A stretch of DNA of 64,000 nucleotides from Ensifer aridi. Its GTDB lineage: Bacteria > Pseudomonadota > Alphaproteobacteria > Rhizobiales > Rhizobiaceae. The stretch spans positions 121,081 through 185,080 of the forward strand of contig NZ_LUAV01000016.1 in assembly GCF_002078505.1 (NCBI RefSeq), in the 5' to 3' direction. This document shows positions 15,617-24,323 of the stretch, piece after piece (within the stretch, counting starts at the first letter, position 1; the number at the start of each line of letters is the position of its first letter). Under the pieces are notes generated by a model. The model saw only the letters and a list, made by a program, of their open reading frames with translations, was not told where the DNA came from and searched no databases. Position numbers and translations under genes: made by a program.

Positions 15617-15839
15617 TGTGATCTCCACTGGATATTGCAGATCACGCGTAGGATGCCCTCAGAGGGCTGCCAAGGATTAACCGGCGCAATCAACAACGGA
15701 GCCTCCTGCAATGCCAACCTAATCAGAGCACCATCGCGCGATGAAAGCGATCCGCTACACAAACTTTTCTGGCACGACTCATGCGATAGGGATAAAACGC
15801 ACCAGCTACGGTTACAGAGAAGGAACTGCCGCGTTGCTC

Positions 15840-16241
15840 ATGTTCAGCATCAAACCGAGATGGGCAAGACTGATCGCAAGCGGCGAGAAGACCTACGAGC
15901 TCCGCCGTAGACCCCCTCCCAAAGAAGCTGTTGGGCAAGTCGCCCTTATCTACAGCACTGCACCGGATTCGAAGGTGACATGTGCTTGCAATGTCGTTGA
16001 GATAGTTGCTCAATCGAAAGAAGTGCTATGGGATGAAATTGGGAGTAAGACGGGATGTCTGCGTTCCGAGTATCTGGCTTATTTCGATGGGCTAGAGGTC
16101 GCGAGTGCCATACGGCTGAGTTTGATGGAAAACATCTTCCCGGAAATGACGCGTGATGAGTTAGAAAAGAAATACAATTTCAAGCCCCCGCAGTCATGGA
16201 GATGGGCGGACTCTTTGAACGAAGCTGTTGTTAAACTATGA
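15840..16241 (+). CDS. ASCH-domain protein
   Basis: The N-terminus MFSIKPRWARLIASGEKTYE followed by LRRR is the classical ASCH opening, with a pocket Lys/Glu (GEKTYELRR) and a later CNVVEIVAQSKEVLWDE strand-helix. ASCH domains have a PUA-like fold that binds RNA or modified nucleosides; some members hydrolyse N4-acetylcytidine. An in-frame TTG at 15834 has better spacing from AAGGAA (8 nt) and may be the real start, while an ATG at 15741 would add an unrelated tail. The stop overlaps the next start codon (ATGA), so it is translationally coupled to the P-loop gene. Confidence 0.8.
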   Translation: MFSIKPRWARLIASGEKTYELRRRPPPKEAVGQVALIYSTAPDSKVTCACNVVEIVAQSKEVLWDEIGSKTGCLRSEYLAYFDGLEVASAIRLSLMENIFPEMTRDELEKKYNFKPPQSWRWADSLNEAVVKL

Positions 16242-16747
16242 TTTTCGCTGGCGGCGCATCGGGAACGGGAAAAACTACAGCCCTCGAGCGGTTTGTCGCT
16301 CGCCATCCTGATTTTGTGCACCTGCGGGCGAGCTCAATCTTAAGAGACTTCTGGCGACCGACCGAGAAGCCCTCCCCTCCGGAGCTCGAGGAAAATCAGC
16401 AGACCCTGCGAAACGCCCTGCTCGCCAAACGTCTCACAAGCAAGACTATACTCGACGGGCATTTGACAATACCCGTCGGCGACCACCTCTTCCAAGTGCC
16501 AGCCTCTTTTTTCAAGGACCTTCCCCTCCGCGCATTCGTCTTCATGCAAACGGAGCCTCGGCGTCTCCTGCAGCGAAAGGGCATCGAGGCAACAGCTGAT
16601 GCTTTAGCAATGATGGAAATGCTGCAGAGATCAGAGCTCCAGCAAATGCGACACGTTGCGGCTGAACGTGGATGTCCAATCGAGGTCGTCAACCCGCAGG
16701 AGGAGGACGTGCTCGAAAGAGTGCTATTGCATTATGGCACCATCTAA
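16238..16747 (+). CDS. P-loop kinase-like ATPase
   Basis: The Walker A motif is GGASGTGKTT at residues 5-14. The protein is 169 residues, the size of small nucleoside/nucleotide kinase-like AAA_33/AAA_18 proteins. TILDGHLTIP may form the Walker B-like strand and substrate loop, and an arginine-rich TEPRRLLQRK segment may be the lid. It presumably phosphorylates a small molecule or nucleic-acid end, but the substrate is unknown. The start overlaps the ASCH gene's stop by 4 bp, and the 3' end overlaps the convergent acetyltransferase gene by 24 bp. Confidence 0.75.
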   Translation: MIFAGGASGTGKTTALERFVARHPDFVHLRASSILRDFWRPTEKPSPPELEENQQTLRNALLAKRLTSKTILDGHLTIPVGDHLFQVPASFFKDLPLRAFVFMQTEPRRLLQRKGIEATADALAMMEMLQRSELQQMRHVAAERGCPIEVVNPQEEDVLERVLLHYGTI

Positions 16748-17248
16748 CGGTCCAGGCAGTCTACCATTGAAAACATACTCGCACCTGCCTAACCGGTAGT
16801 AATTGACAGCACGCTGCCGCAGCTCAAAACCATTTCTGGTCAACAAGCCCCAGAAATCCAGGATCGCTTCCTCTGGCACGGTCAACATAGGTTTCTCGCA
16901 TTCTAGCCAGGCGATCGACTCATCGATGAGTCGTTGTCCGACGCCCCGCCTACGTTGGTCGGGACGAACCCACAACGTGCAAATCTTGCGCTCATGCGCC
17001 TCCTTCTTGAGGATCGCAAATCCCCGCACAGAATCTAGGTCCCGTTCGATGAGCAGCCGCCTGCTCCCATCCGAGAGGCCAGGAGCAACCTTTGAAGCAA
17101 ACCAATGCTCAATATCGGGATAAAGCGCGTCGAACCCAGATATAAGGCTCAGACCGTTCGAATCCGGACGGGCTGGCGCTACTGGTGCGCTATCGACGTG
17201 ATGTAGATGCATGAAGGCTCCCGGGCGAGGCGAATCGCTATAATACAC
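16724..17248 (-). CDS. GNAT-family N-acetyltransferase
   Basis: ICTLWVRPDQRRRGVGQRLI contains the acetyl-CoA binding R/Q-x-x-G-x-G/A motif (RRRGVGQRL), and FWGLLTRNGFELR is the C-terminal GNAT strand-helix. The product is 174 residues; starts at the second or later methionine (residue 13, MHLHHVD) are possible. The acceptor is unknown. It converges on the ASCH/P-loop pair with a 24-bp overlap, and all three look like one small island module. Whether it modifies a nucleic acid, as some tRNA-acetylating GNATs do, is conjecture. Confidence 0.75.
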   Translation of the reverse strand: MYYSDSPRPGAFMHLHHVDSAPVAPARPDSNGLSLISGFDALYPDIEHWFASKVAPGLSDGSRRLLIERDLDSVRGFAILKKEAHERKICTLWVRPDQRRRGVGQRLIDESIAWLECEKPMLTVPEEAILDFWGLLTRNGFELRQRAVNYYRLGRCEYVFNGRLPGPLDGAIMQ

Positions 17249-17277
17249 TAGACGACATTAACTAGGTAGAGGACCGC

Positions 17278-18429
17278 TCACCTACGTCTAGGCCATATTG
17301 GCCACTTTTGATAGGTCAGCGCAAGGCCGGTGATTAATGCGATCCACCCTGTTGCGGCGACATATGCCCAACCAGTTGGCGGAAAGAATAATTGCATCCA
17401 AGTGAATTCCTGTGCTTTCGGCCTCTCGATCAGGAATGAGAAAGAAGAATGCAAACCACTTCCTAAACTTCCAAAAAAAACTACGAGGAATATATATAGT
17501 AGGATATTACCTTTTGACCTACGAAATTTGGCCAAAGTTACAAAATCCCCGACGTCACCCTCTCTCCCATCGCCGCTCTTTCGCCAATGGTAGATAAGCA
17601 TATTGCGCGCAGAACCGTCGGGGAACTCACCGCCAAGATAGGCGTCCCACTCCGGTTCCATTCGTCTTATTTTCCGGAAGCTCGCATGGGAGGCGACGAG
17701 GTCAAAACTGATCTCCCGAACAAGAAAGTAGTGGATGGCGGTTATTTGAGGTGATCGCCAAACTCCCTCTTTTGCTCGTTTCTGAACCGCTTCTGGAATA
17801 CTCCTCGCTTCATTTATTCGTATCTCAGTAATTTCTGACGTCGTGATCGAACTGAGCAGAAACCCGTCTTCACTACTAACATCCGAACTGAATATCTCCG
17901 CAGCCCTATTATTCAGTTTGAAGCGAATACGCATATAATGTTCGCCCGGCGACTGAAGTTTCGAGCAGAAATTCTCGTCGAATATAAGAATTGTCCCCTG
18001 ACCGGCGGAATCTTGTTGGATGTCGGAGCCTTCATCGATCGGATGAACCGTCAAGAAGTGGTCACCGTTCTTCCGAATGAAGAACGATGGCTGACATTCC
18101 TGACCATCTTCCACGTCCAGCACTTCATTGAATACAGCGCTTGCTATTTCTCTTTGTCTAAGGCGATAGCCGAGATCCTCGACGGGACCGTCATCCAACG
18201 AGAATGGCACGTATAGCTGCAGCGCCGTTAGATCACGCAACTCATGTATCTGGATTCCAAGGTCGAGATAATTGATGTCCTTTTCGCGAGCTTTATGGCC
18301 CGTTCGCCTCCACAGATTGACGTGGAGTTCAAGCGCGGGGCGCTTGTCGATTACCGGCTGCCGCTGTGCTCTTCGATACCAAAGTGCCAGTGCGGGCAAT
18401 CTGCCTTCATTTTCAGAACGCTCCCTCAT
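17278..18429 (-). CDS. Unknown protein with two C-terminal membrane spans
   Basis: This 383-residue product has a large soluble N-terminal region (residues 1-290, no recognised motif) and two hydrophobic segments near the C-terminus: NILLYIFLVVFFGSLGSG and WAYVAATGWIALITGLALTY, separated by a loop of about 30 residues, with a basic tail (KWPIWPRRR). The soluble domain would thus be anchored at the inner membrane, probably facing the cytoplasm. The gene is markedly richer in A+T than the core genes, pointing to recent transfer. It could be a defence effector or a sensor; nothing in the sequence decides this. The N-terminal ATG has only a weak ribosome-binding site. Confidence 0.65.
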   Translation of the reverse strand: MRERSENEGRLPALALWYRRAQRQPVIDKRPALELHVNLWRRTGHKAREKDINYLDLGIQIHELRDLTALQLYVPFSLDDGPVEDLGYRLRQREIASAVFNEVLDVEDGQECQPSFFIRKNGDHFLTVHPIDEGSDIQQDSAGQGTILIFDENFCSKLQSPGEHYMRIRFKLNNRAAEIFSSDVSSEDGFLLSSITTSEITEIRINEARSIPEAVQKRAKEGVWRSPQITAIHYFLVREISFDLVASHASFRKIRRMEPEWDAYLGGEFPDGSARNMLIYHWRKSGDGREGDVGDFVTLAKFRRSKGNILLYIFLVVFFGSLGSGLHSSFSFLIERPKAQEFTWMQLFFPPTGWAYVAATGWIALITGLALTYQKWPIWPRRR

Positions 18430-18472
18430 TCTCGACGCTCAATCCCCATCCCCAATAGCTGAGGCGCCGACC

Positions 18473-18655
18473 ATGCAGGAAGACAATGCCTACTTCAAGC
18501 GGGGGTTCGAGACCGCAGTCTTAGGCGACTCACTCATCACCAGGTTTCAAAGAATAACGCGCAACGGATCCGTAATCAGAAACCAAAGTGAAGCGGCGTG
18601 GCGTTGGATCTCCAGCTGGAGATGCGCCGCAAACGTGGCCCTTTCAGGCTGGTGA
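18473..18655 (+). CDS. Doubtful small open frame (60 aa)
   Basis: An ATG opens MQEDNAYFKRGFETAVLGDS and a basic remainder ending ANVALSGW. There is no good ribosome-binding site and no recognised motif. The position, between the last island gene and the right tRNA-Ser, is where an excision factor might sit, but the sequence does not show a winged helix. A perfect 16-bp palindrome, ATCTCCAGCTGGAGAT, lies inside it, which argues for a DNA site as much as for a gene. Confidence 0.25.
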   Translation: MQEDNAYFKRGFETAVLGDSLITRFQRITRNGSVIRNQSEAAWRWISSWRCAANVALSGW

Positions 18656-18731
18656 TCGGCGGCATAGACGTCTGCGATGCCAAGCGAGAGACTCGCAGAC
18701 GAAAAAACATATGCTAGATCAAGACCTTAGA

Positions 18732-18821
18732 TGGCGGAGAGGGGGGGATTCGAACCCCCGATGGGCTTGCACCCATGCCGCATTTCGAGTGCGGTGCATT
18801 CAACCACTCTGCCACCTCTCC
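18732..18821 (-). tRNA. tRNA-Ser(CGA), right copy
   Basis: This copy is identical over all 90 nt to the one at 1976-2065, with the same acceptor stem, CGA anticodon, long variable arm and encoded CCA. It has a convincing promoter immediately upstream (18857-18885), so it is probably the resident chromosomal gene and the main source of this tRNA. The island starts at its 3' end. Confidence 0.95.
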
Positions 18822-18856
18822 GCGGGCCGGTTGGCGCTCTCTCGAGCGCGGCCGGT

Positions 18857-18885
18857 TCATAGCGGCAGTTTCCGCCGCTGGCAAG
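18857..18885 (-). promoter_or_regulatory. Promoter of the right tRNA-Ser copy
   Basis: On the minus strand, CTTGCC and CTATGA are spaced 17 bp apart, and CTATGA ends 35 bp upstream of the tRNA 5' end. In the left copy the corresponding -10 is similar (TGATGA), but no clear -35 is present. Confidence 0.5.
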
Positions 18886-19122
18886 GGCTCTTTAGAAGAA
18901 TATCTGCGATATGGTGGCTTTCGCCTTGACAAGCAAGAGCGATTCTCTTAATCCGCGCAATGAGGTGGTGTGGTCCTGCCATGCCGCGCCGGGTACGAGC
19001 TTGTGCCCGTTCACTGGCGAAGGTTTAGGGTTTCCGAGGCGCTTCGCTCCACGTAACGACTGATAAAAAGACGGCCTTGTCTCTCGAGGCAAAGAGCCGG
19101 ACCGAACATGAAAGGATAAAAT

Positions 19123-19497
19123 ATGTTCGCAGTCATCAAGACCGGCGGTAAGCAGTACCGCGTGGCGGCCAACGACGTCATCACCATCGAAAAGCTCGAA
19201 GGCGTTGCTGGCGACAAGATTGAATTCACCGAGATCCTGATGGTCGGCGCCGGCGCCGATGCCACCATCGGTGCTCCGTTTGTCGAAGGTGCCGTAGTCA
19301 GCGCCGAAGTTGTGGACCAGGGCCGCGCCAAGAAGGTCATCGCCTTCAAGAAGCGCCGCCGCCAGAACTCCAAGCGCTCGCGCGGCCATCGCCAGCACCA
19401 GACGATCGTCCGCATCCTGGACATCGCTGCCGCAGGCGGCAAGGCGAAGAAGGCTTCGAAGAAGACCGAAGCCGCCGCCGAAGAAGCTGCAAACTGA
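19123..19497 (+). CDS. rplU: 50S ribosomal protein L21
   Basis: The N-terminus [20 protein letters not shown] and the [15 protein letters not shown] block are diagnostic of L21, a 23S-rRNA-binding protein. The C-terminus ([16 protein letters not shown]) is an Ala/Glu/Lys extension common in alphaproteobacteria. The ATG follows AAAGGA. It is followed by rpmA at 33 bp, the conserved rplU-rpmA pair. The 300-bp upstream region, shared with the divergent tRNA-Ser, should hold the ribosomal promoter, but I could not fix it. Confidence 0.98.
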   Translation: MFAVIKTGGKQYRVAANDVITIEKLEGVAGDKIEFTEILMVGAGADATIGAPFVEGAVVSAEVVDQGRAKKVIAFKKRRRQNSKRSRGHRQHQTIVRILDIAAAGGKAKKASKKTEAAAEEAAN

Positions 19498-19530
19498 GTT
19501 CCAGGATCGAAGGTTTAAAGGAGAACACCA

Positions 19531-19800
19531 ATGGCACACAAGAAAGCTGGCGGTTCGTCGCGCAACGGTCGCGATTCTGAGTCCAAGCGCCTTGGCGTGA
19601 AGAAGTTCGGCGGCGAAGCCGTCGTTGCGGGCAACATCATCGTGCGCCAGCGCGGCACGAAGTGGCATGCCGGCGCCAATGTCGGCCTCGGCAAGGATCA
19701 TACGATTTTTGCGCTTACGGCGGGCAACGTGGACTTCCGTACGAAGGCCAATGGCCGCGTGTACGTGTCTGTAATGCCGAAAGCGGAAGCAGCGGAATAA
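19531..19800 (+). CDS. rpmA: 50S ribosomal protein L27
   Basis: [20 protein letters not shown] is the canonical L27 N-terminus, which reaches into the peptidyl-transferase centre, followed by LGVKKFGGE and the core strands. At 89 residues it is a standard length. The ribosome-binding site AAAGGAG is 9 nt upstream. A strong hairpin terminator lies about 75 bp downstream, so rplU-rpmA form one short operon. Confidence 0.98.
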   Translation: MAHKKAGGSSRNGRDSESKRLGVKKFGGEAVVAGNIIVRQRGTKWHAGANVGLGKDHTIFALTAGNVDFRTKANGRVYVSVMPKAEAAE

Positions 19801-19875
19801 GCCGGTAGCGCTCTAAAACAGCCGGCGTCTCATCGACCCGGCTGATGCACCCGCAAGGTTCAAAGGCCAGACTTC

Positions 19876-19914
19876 AAAAGGGGAGATGGGGCAATACCCA
19901 ACTCCCCTTTTCGC
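19876..19914 (+). terminator. Rho-independent terminator of rplU-rpmA
   Basis: AAAAGGGGAG (19876-19885) pairs exactly with CTCCCCTTTT (19902-19911), and the T-rich arm ends the stem. The symmetric A-run and T-run mean it could work on both strands. Confidence 0.8.
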
Positions 19915-19932
19915 GTCTCTGGAGGAAGAACC

Positions 19933-20565
19933 ATGCAAACCGAGCTCTTGAGGGAAGACCAATCCCGGTCTCCCGAACAAAGGCTGAGGCCTCAGCGGTC
20001 AAGGACCGATTGCCCGATATTGTTATCGCCCCGGCTCGTTTTGCGCGCGCCGCATGAAGACGATATCGACGCCCTTGCCCATCTTGCCAACAACGCCAAT
20101 ATCGCCACCATGGTCTCGCGCATGCCGCACCCCTACACCACGGCGGATGCGGCCGATTTCGTGCGACGTGCAAAAGCCGGCACGATTGGCAAGTGCGTCT
20201 ACGCGATCACGAAAGCGGACAACGGCGCATTCCTCGGCTGCTGCGGGATCGAGCCGCATGCCGACGGCAAGACGGTCGAGCTCGGCTATTGGCTGGGCGA
20301 GCCCTACTGGAACCAGGGCTATGCCACGGAAGCGGCGCAAACCTTGACCGATATGGCCTTCCGCACCCGCGACATCGATCAGATCGATGCGCGCTGCCGG
20401 GTCATGAACATGGCCTCGCGCCGCGTCATCCAGAAGTGCGGTTTCCAGTTCCAGGGCTCCGGCATGGTCGGCAGCCTGGCGCTCGGCGGCATGGTTGCCG
20501 TCGAGTGGTACCGGCTCGACCGCAAGACCTGGGTATCGCTGAGAAGCTGGGGAGGTGTCCGATGA
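19933..20565 (+). CDS. GNAT acetyltransferase (RimJ/RimL-like)
   Basis: This 210-residue protein has a RimL-type opening (LSPRLVLRAPHEDDIDALAH), the acetyl-CoA-binding segment LGYWLGEPYWNQGYATEAAQ and the C-terminal NMASRRVIQKCGFQFQG motif. RimJ/RimL enzymes acetylate protein N-termini, but many relatives act on small molecules. It is followed by a second GNAT gene with a 4-bp overlap (ATGA), so the two are translationally coupled and arose by duplication and divergence. Confidence 0.88.
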   Translation: MQTELLREDQSRSPEQRLRPQRSRTDCPILLSPRLVLRAPHEDDIDALAHLANNANIATMVSRMPHPYTTADAADFVRRAKAGTIGKCVYAITKADNGAFLGCCGIEPHADGKTVELGYWLGEPYWNQGYATEAAQTLTDMAFRTRDIDQIDARCRVMNMASRRVIQKCGFQFQGSGMVGSLALGGMVAVEWYRLDRKTWVSLRSWGGVR

Positions 20566-21146
20566 ACGCGCTCGTTTCCGAACGCTCGCGCCTCGTTGCC
20601 CGTCCCGATCCCGGCCCCTCTCCGGTGATCGAGACGGAGCGGCTGAGACTCCGCCCTCATCGGCTCTCCGATGCGCCAGCGATCGCCGAATCGCTCAGCG
20701 ACTTTCAGGTCGCGCGCATGCTTGCGCGCGTCCCCGCTCCCTATGACCAGCAGGATGCGCTCGACTGGCTCAACCGCCAGACCGCCAATGTCCTACCGGA
20801 CTGGACGCTGGCGATCACCGCGGGCGACGATGTCCATATCGGCTGCATCGGCATCGAGCTCCGGCACGGTCGATGGCATGTCGGCTATTGGCTGAACCGG
20901 TTCTACTGGGGCAAGGGCCTGGCGAGCGAGGCGGTTTATGCCGCCGTCGAGCGCTTCTTTCGCCGCATGCCGGAGGTGACGCTCCATTCGGGCGTCTTTG
21001 CCGACAATCCGGCTTCGCTGCGGCTGCAGGAGAAGCTCGGCTTCAAGGTGACCGGCTGCAGCCAGATCTATGCGCTCGCCCGCAACGCCATGGTGGCACA
21101 TATCGAGACGCGGCTTGCGGCCGAGGGGCTGCGCCGGCCGGCGTGA
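20562..21146 (+). CDS. GNAT acetyltransferase (RimJ/RimL-like), second copy
   Basis: This 194-residue paralogue of the preceding gene has ETERLRLRPHRLSDAPAIAE, the CoA-binding stretch VGYWLNRFYWGKGLASEAVY and NPASLRLQEKLGFKVTG. The start codon lies inside the stop of the first GNAT gene, with GGAGGTG 8 nt upstream. A terminator hairpin follows within 10 bp. The substrate is unknown. Confidence 0.88.
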   Translation: MNALVSERSRLVARPDPGPSPVIETERLRLRPHRLSDAPAIAESLSDFQVARMLARVPAPYDQQDALDWLNRQTANVLPDWTLAITAGDDVHIGCIGIELRHGRWHVGYWLNRFYWGKGLASEAVYAAVERFFRRMPEVTLHSGVFADNPASLRLQEKLGFKVTGCSQIYALARNAMVAHIETRLAAEGLRRPA

Positions 21147-21154
21147 ACAATCCG

Positions 21155-21185
21155 AACCCCGCCGGCTCCTCTCCGGCGGGGTTTT
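21155..21185 (+). terminator. Rho-independent terminator after the GNAT pair
   Basis: AACCCCGCCGG and CCGGCGGGGTT form a perfect stem followed by TTTT. It lies between the convergent GNAT and EEP genes and could serve both. Confidence 0.85.
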
Positions 21186-21190
21186 CATGT

Positions 21191-22051
21191 TCAATGAAGC
21201 TCGAAGCCGACGGGGAGATGGTCCGATCCCGTCGCTTCGTAATCGGTCCAGGCGTCCTTCAGGCGCGTGATAAGGCCGGCGCTGAGAAAGCAATAATCGA
21301 GATGCATGCGCCTTTGCGGGTCGTCCGGATGGATCCAGCTATAGCTTTGCGGAGTCAGCCGACCCAGATGGGCAAGTGCGTCGACCGGATTGCCGACGCG
21401 GAGCGAACGTCCGTAAAATGCGTCGGCAGTCCCCGTCATCGCGTTGTATTCCGGCGATTCCGGCTCCATGTTGAAATCGCCCATCACCACGAATTCTTCG
21501 GGATGCGGCGGCTCGGCAAAGCCGAAATCGGCGGCTCCGGAAATCGCCCCGCCCTCGAGCGGATAGTTGATGAGGCGCTCTTTCAGGAACTCGATCTGGG
21601 AGATCCGCTCGGTGGGCGACACATGGTCGAGGTGTACGGAATAGACGCGCAGCGGGCCCGTGGGCGTGGCGATCAAGGCTTCCGTCGCGCCGCGCTGCAA
21701 ATTCATCGGGCTCACGGTGCGCGTGCGCGGCAGCATGATCAGCCGCGCACACAGAATCGGCCAGCGCGACAGGATCATGTTGCCGAACTGAAAGCGGCGG
21801 TTGATGGCACGGCCGTTCTCGATCGATGAGCCGGCATCGAGGTCGCATGGCGCATGGAAAACGGAGAAATAGCCGGGAAGCAGCTCTTCGAAGGTCCGAA
21901 CAAGATCGACATTGCCGTTGCGGTGGAAGTTGCGGGTCACTTCCTGCAGGGCGATGATATCGGCGTTGCGAAGGCAAGCGGCGATGCGCTCGGGATCGAA
22001 ACGCCCGTCGAGACCGATGCCGTATTGGATATTGTAGCTCGTGAAGCGCAC
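21191..22051 (-). CDS. Endonuclease/exonuclease/phosphatase (EEP) family protein
   Basis: The product has the EEP-family signatures in order: FTSYNIQYGIG, IIALQEVTRN with the metal-binding Glu, VYSVHLDH, VVMGDFNMEPES (Asp-x-Asn) and the C-terminal GSDHLPVGFEL with the catalytic Asp-His. Family members hydrolyse phosphodiester or phosphate bonds in DNA, lipids or inositol phosphates; the substrate here is unknown. The best start is a GTG with GGAGGT 11 nt upstream, giving 286 residues and no signal peptide. It is divergent from obgE and convergent with the GNAT pair. Confidence 0.85.
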   Translation of the reverse strand: MRFTSYNIQYGIGLDGRFDPERIAACLRNADIIALQEVTRNFHRNGNVDLVRTFEELLPGYFSVFHAPCDLDAGSSIENGRAINRRFQFGNMILSRWPILCARLIMLPRTRTVSPMNLQRGATEALIATPTGPLRVYSVHLDHVSPTERISQIEFLKERLINYPLEGGAISGAADFGFAEPPHPEEFVVMGDFNMEPESPEYNAMTGTADAFYGRSLRVGNPVDALAHLGRLTPQSYSWIHPDDPQRRMHLDYCFLSAGLITRLKDAWTDYEATGSDHLPVGFELH

Positions 22052-22102
22052 GATAGTCTTTGACCTCCAAGATAACCGCCTATATCGATGGCGGCAAATT
22101 AG

Positions 22103-23140
<1,038 letters not shown>

Positions 23141-23141
23141 G

Positions 23142-24323
23142 ATGACGAAGACCCGCAAAGCGATCGAGAAATACCGCCGGGTCGTCATCAAGATCGGATC
23201 GGCGCTGCTCGTCGACCGCAAGACGGGGCTGAAGAAGGCCTGGCTCGACGCCTTGTGCGCCGATATCGCCGCCCTCAAGGCGAAAGGCGCGGAAGTGCTC
23301 GTCGTCTCTTCTGGCGCGATTGCGCTCGGCCGCACGGTGCTCGACCTGCCGGCGGGCGCGCTGAAGCTCGAGGAGAGCCAGGCCGCTGCCGCCGTCGGCC
23401 AGATCGCGCTTGCGCGCGCCTGGTCGGAGAGCCTCTCGACCCATGCCATCGTCGCCGGCCAGATCCTGCTCACGCTCGGCGATACCGAGGAGCGCCGCCG
23501 CTATCTCAACGCCCGCGCGACGATCGGCCAGCTCTTGAAGCTCGGCTCCGTGCCGATCATCAACGAGAACGACACGGTCGCGACGACCGAGATCCGCTAC
23601 GGCGACAACGACCGGCTGGCGGCCCGGGTCGCGACGATGGTCGGTGCCGATCTGCTCGTCCTGCTTTCCGATATCGACGGGCTCTATACCGCACCGCCGC
23701 ATCTCGACCCCGAGGCGCGCTTCCTAGAGACGATCGCGGAGATCACGCCCGAGATCGAGGCGATGGCGGGCGGGGCGGCCTCCGAGCTCTCGCGCGGCGG
23801 CATGCGAACGAAGATCGATGCCGGCAAGATCGCCACCACGGCCGGCTGCGCCATGATCATCGCCTCCGGCAAGCCGGACCATCCCCTGGCGGCGATCGAA
23901 GCGGGCGCCCGCTCGTCGTGGTTTGCGCCTGCCGGCTCGCCGGTAACCGCGCGCAAGACCTGGATCGCCGGACAGCTTCTTCCCGCCGGCTCGGTGGCAA
24001 TCGACGCCGGCGCGGAAGCGGCGCTGCGCTCCGGCAAGAGCCTGCTCCCGGCCGGTGTCAGGCAGGTCACGGGAACTTTCAGCCGCGGCGACACGATCGC
24101 CATCTTGGGCAACACCGGTCGCGAGATCGCCCGTGGGCTTGCCGGCTACGACGCCGACGAGGCGCGCCAGATCGCCGGCAAGAAATCGGCCGAGATCGGC
24201 GCGATCCTCGGCTATGCCGGCCGCGCTGCCATGGTGCACCGCGACGACATGGTGATGACCGCCCCGGCTGCCGCGCGGGCCGAGGAGGAACGAGATGAAA
24301 GAGAGGGCAAGCTCCATGCTTGA
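23142..24323 (+). CDS. proB: Glutamate 5-kinase
   Basis: The 393-residue protein has the amino-acid kinase domain ([52 protein letters not shown]) and a C-terminal PUA domain (about 285-375, [17 protein letters not shown]). It phosphorylates glutamate in the first step of proline synthesis and is normally feedback-inhibited by proline. The start lies 1 bp after the obgE stop. The 3' end overlaps proA by 29 bp if proA starts at 24295, implying coupled expression. Confidence 0.97.
   Translation: MTKTRKAIEKYRRVVIKIGSALLVDRKTGLKKAWLDALCADIAALKAKGAEVLVVSSGAIALGRTVLDLPAGALKLEESQAAAAVGQIALARAWSESLSTHAIVAGQILLTLGDTEERRRYLNARATIGQLLKLGSVPIINENDTVATTEIRYGDNDRLAARVATMVGADLLVLLSDIDGLYTAPPHLDPEARFLETIAEITPEIEAMAGGAASELSRGGMRTKIDAGKIATTAGCAMIIASGKPDHPLAAIEAGARSSWFAPAGSPVTARKTWIAGQLLPAGSVAIDAGAEAALRSGKSLLPAGVRQVTGTFSRGDTIAILGNTGREIARGLAGYDADEARQIAGKKSAEIGAILGYAGRAAMVHRDDMVMTAPAAARAEEERDEREGKLHA

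Larger units (their letters stand above)
1976..18821. mobile_element. Genomic island bounded by duplicated tRNA-Ser(CGA) genes
   Basis: Two identical 90-nt tRNA-Ser(CGA) genes in direct orientation flank the segment, the usual result of site-specific integration into a tRNA gene. The cargo is mostly defence-like or orphan genes, includes a tyrosine integrase, a serine recombinase and a broken second integrase, and is lower in GC than the core genes outside. The flanks (DUF429 gene to the left, rplU-rpmA to the right) look chromosomal. Unusually, both ends carry whole tRNA genes plus part of the promoter region, and the intact integrase is near the middle. I infer a composite island; the exact crossover point cannot be set from this sequence alone. 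Confidence 0.8.
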
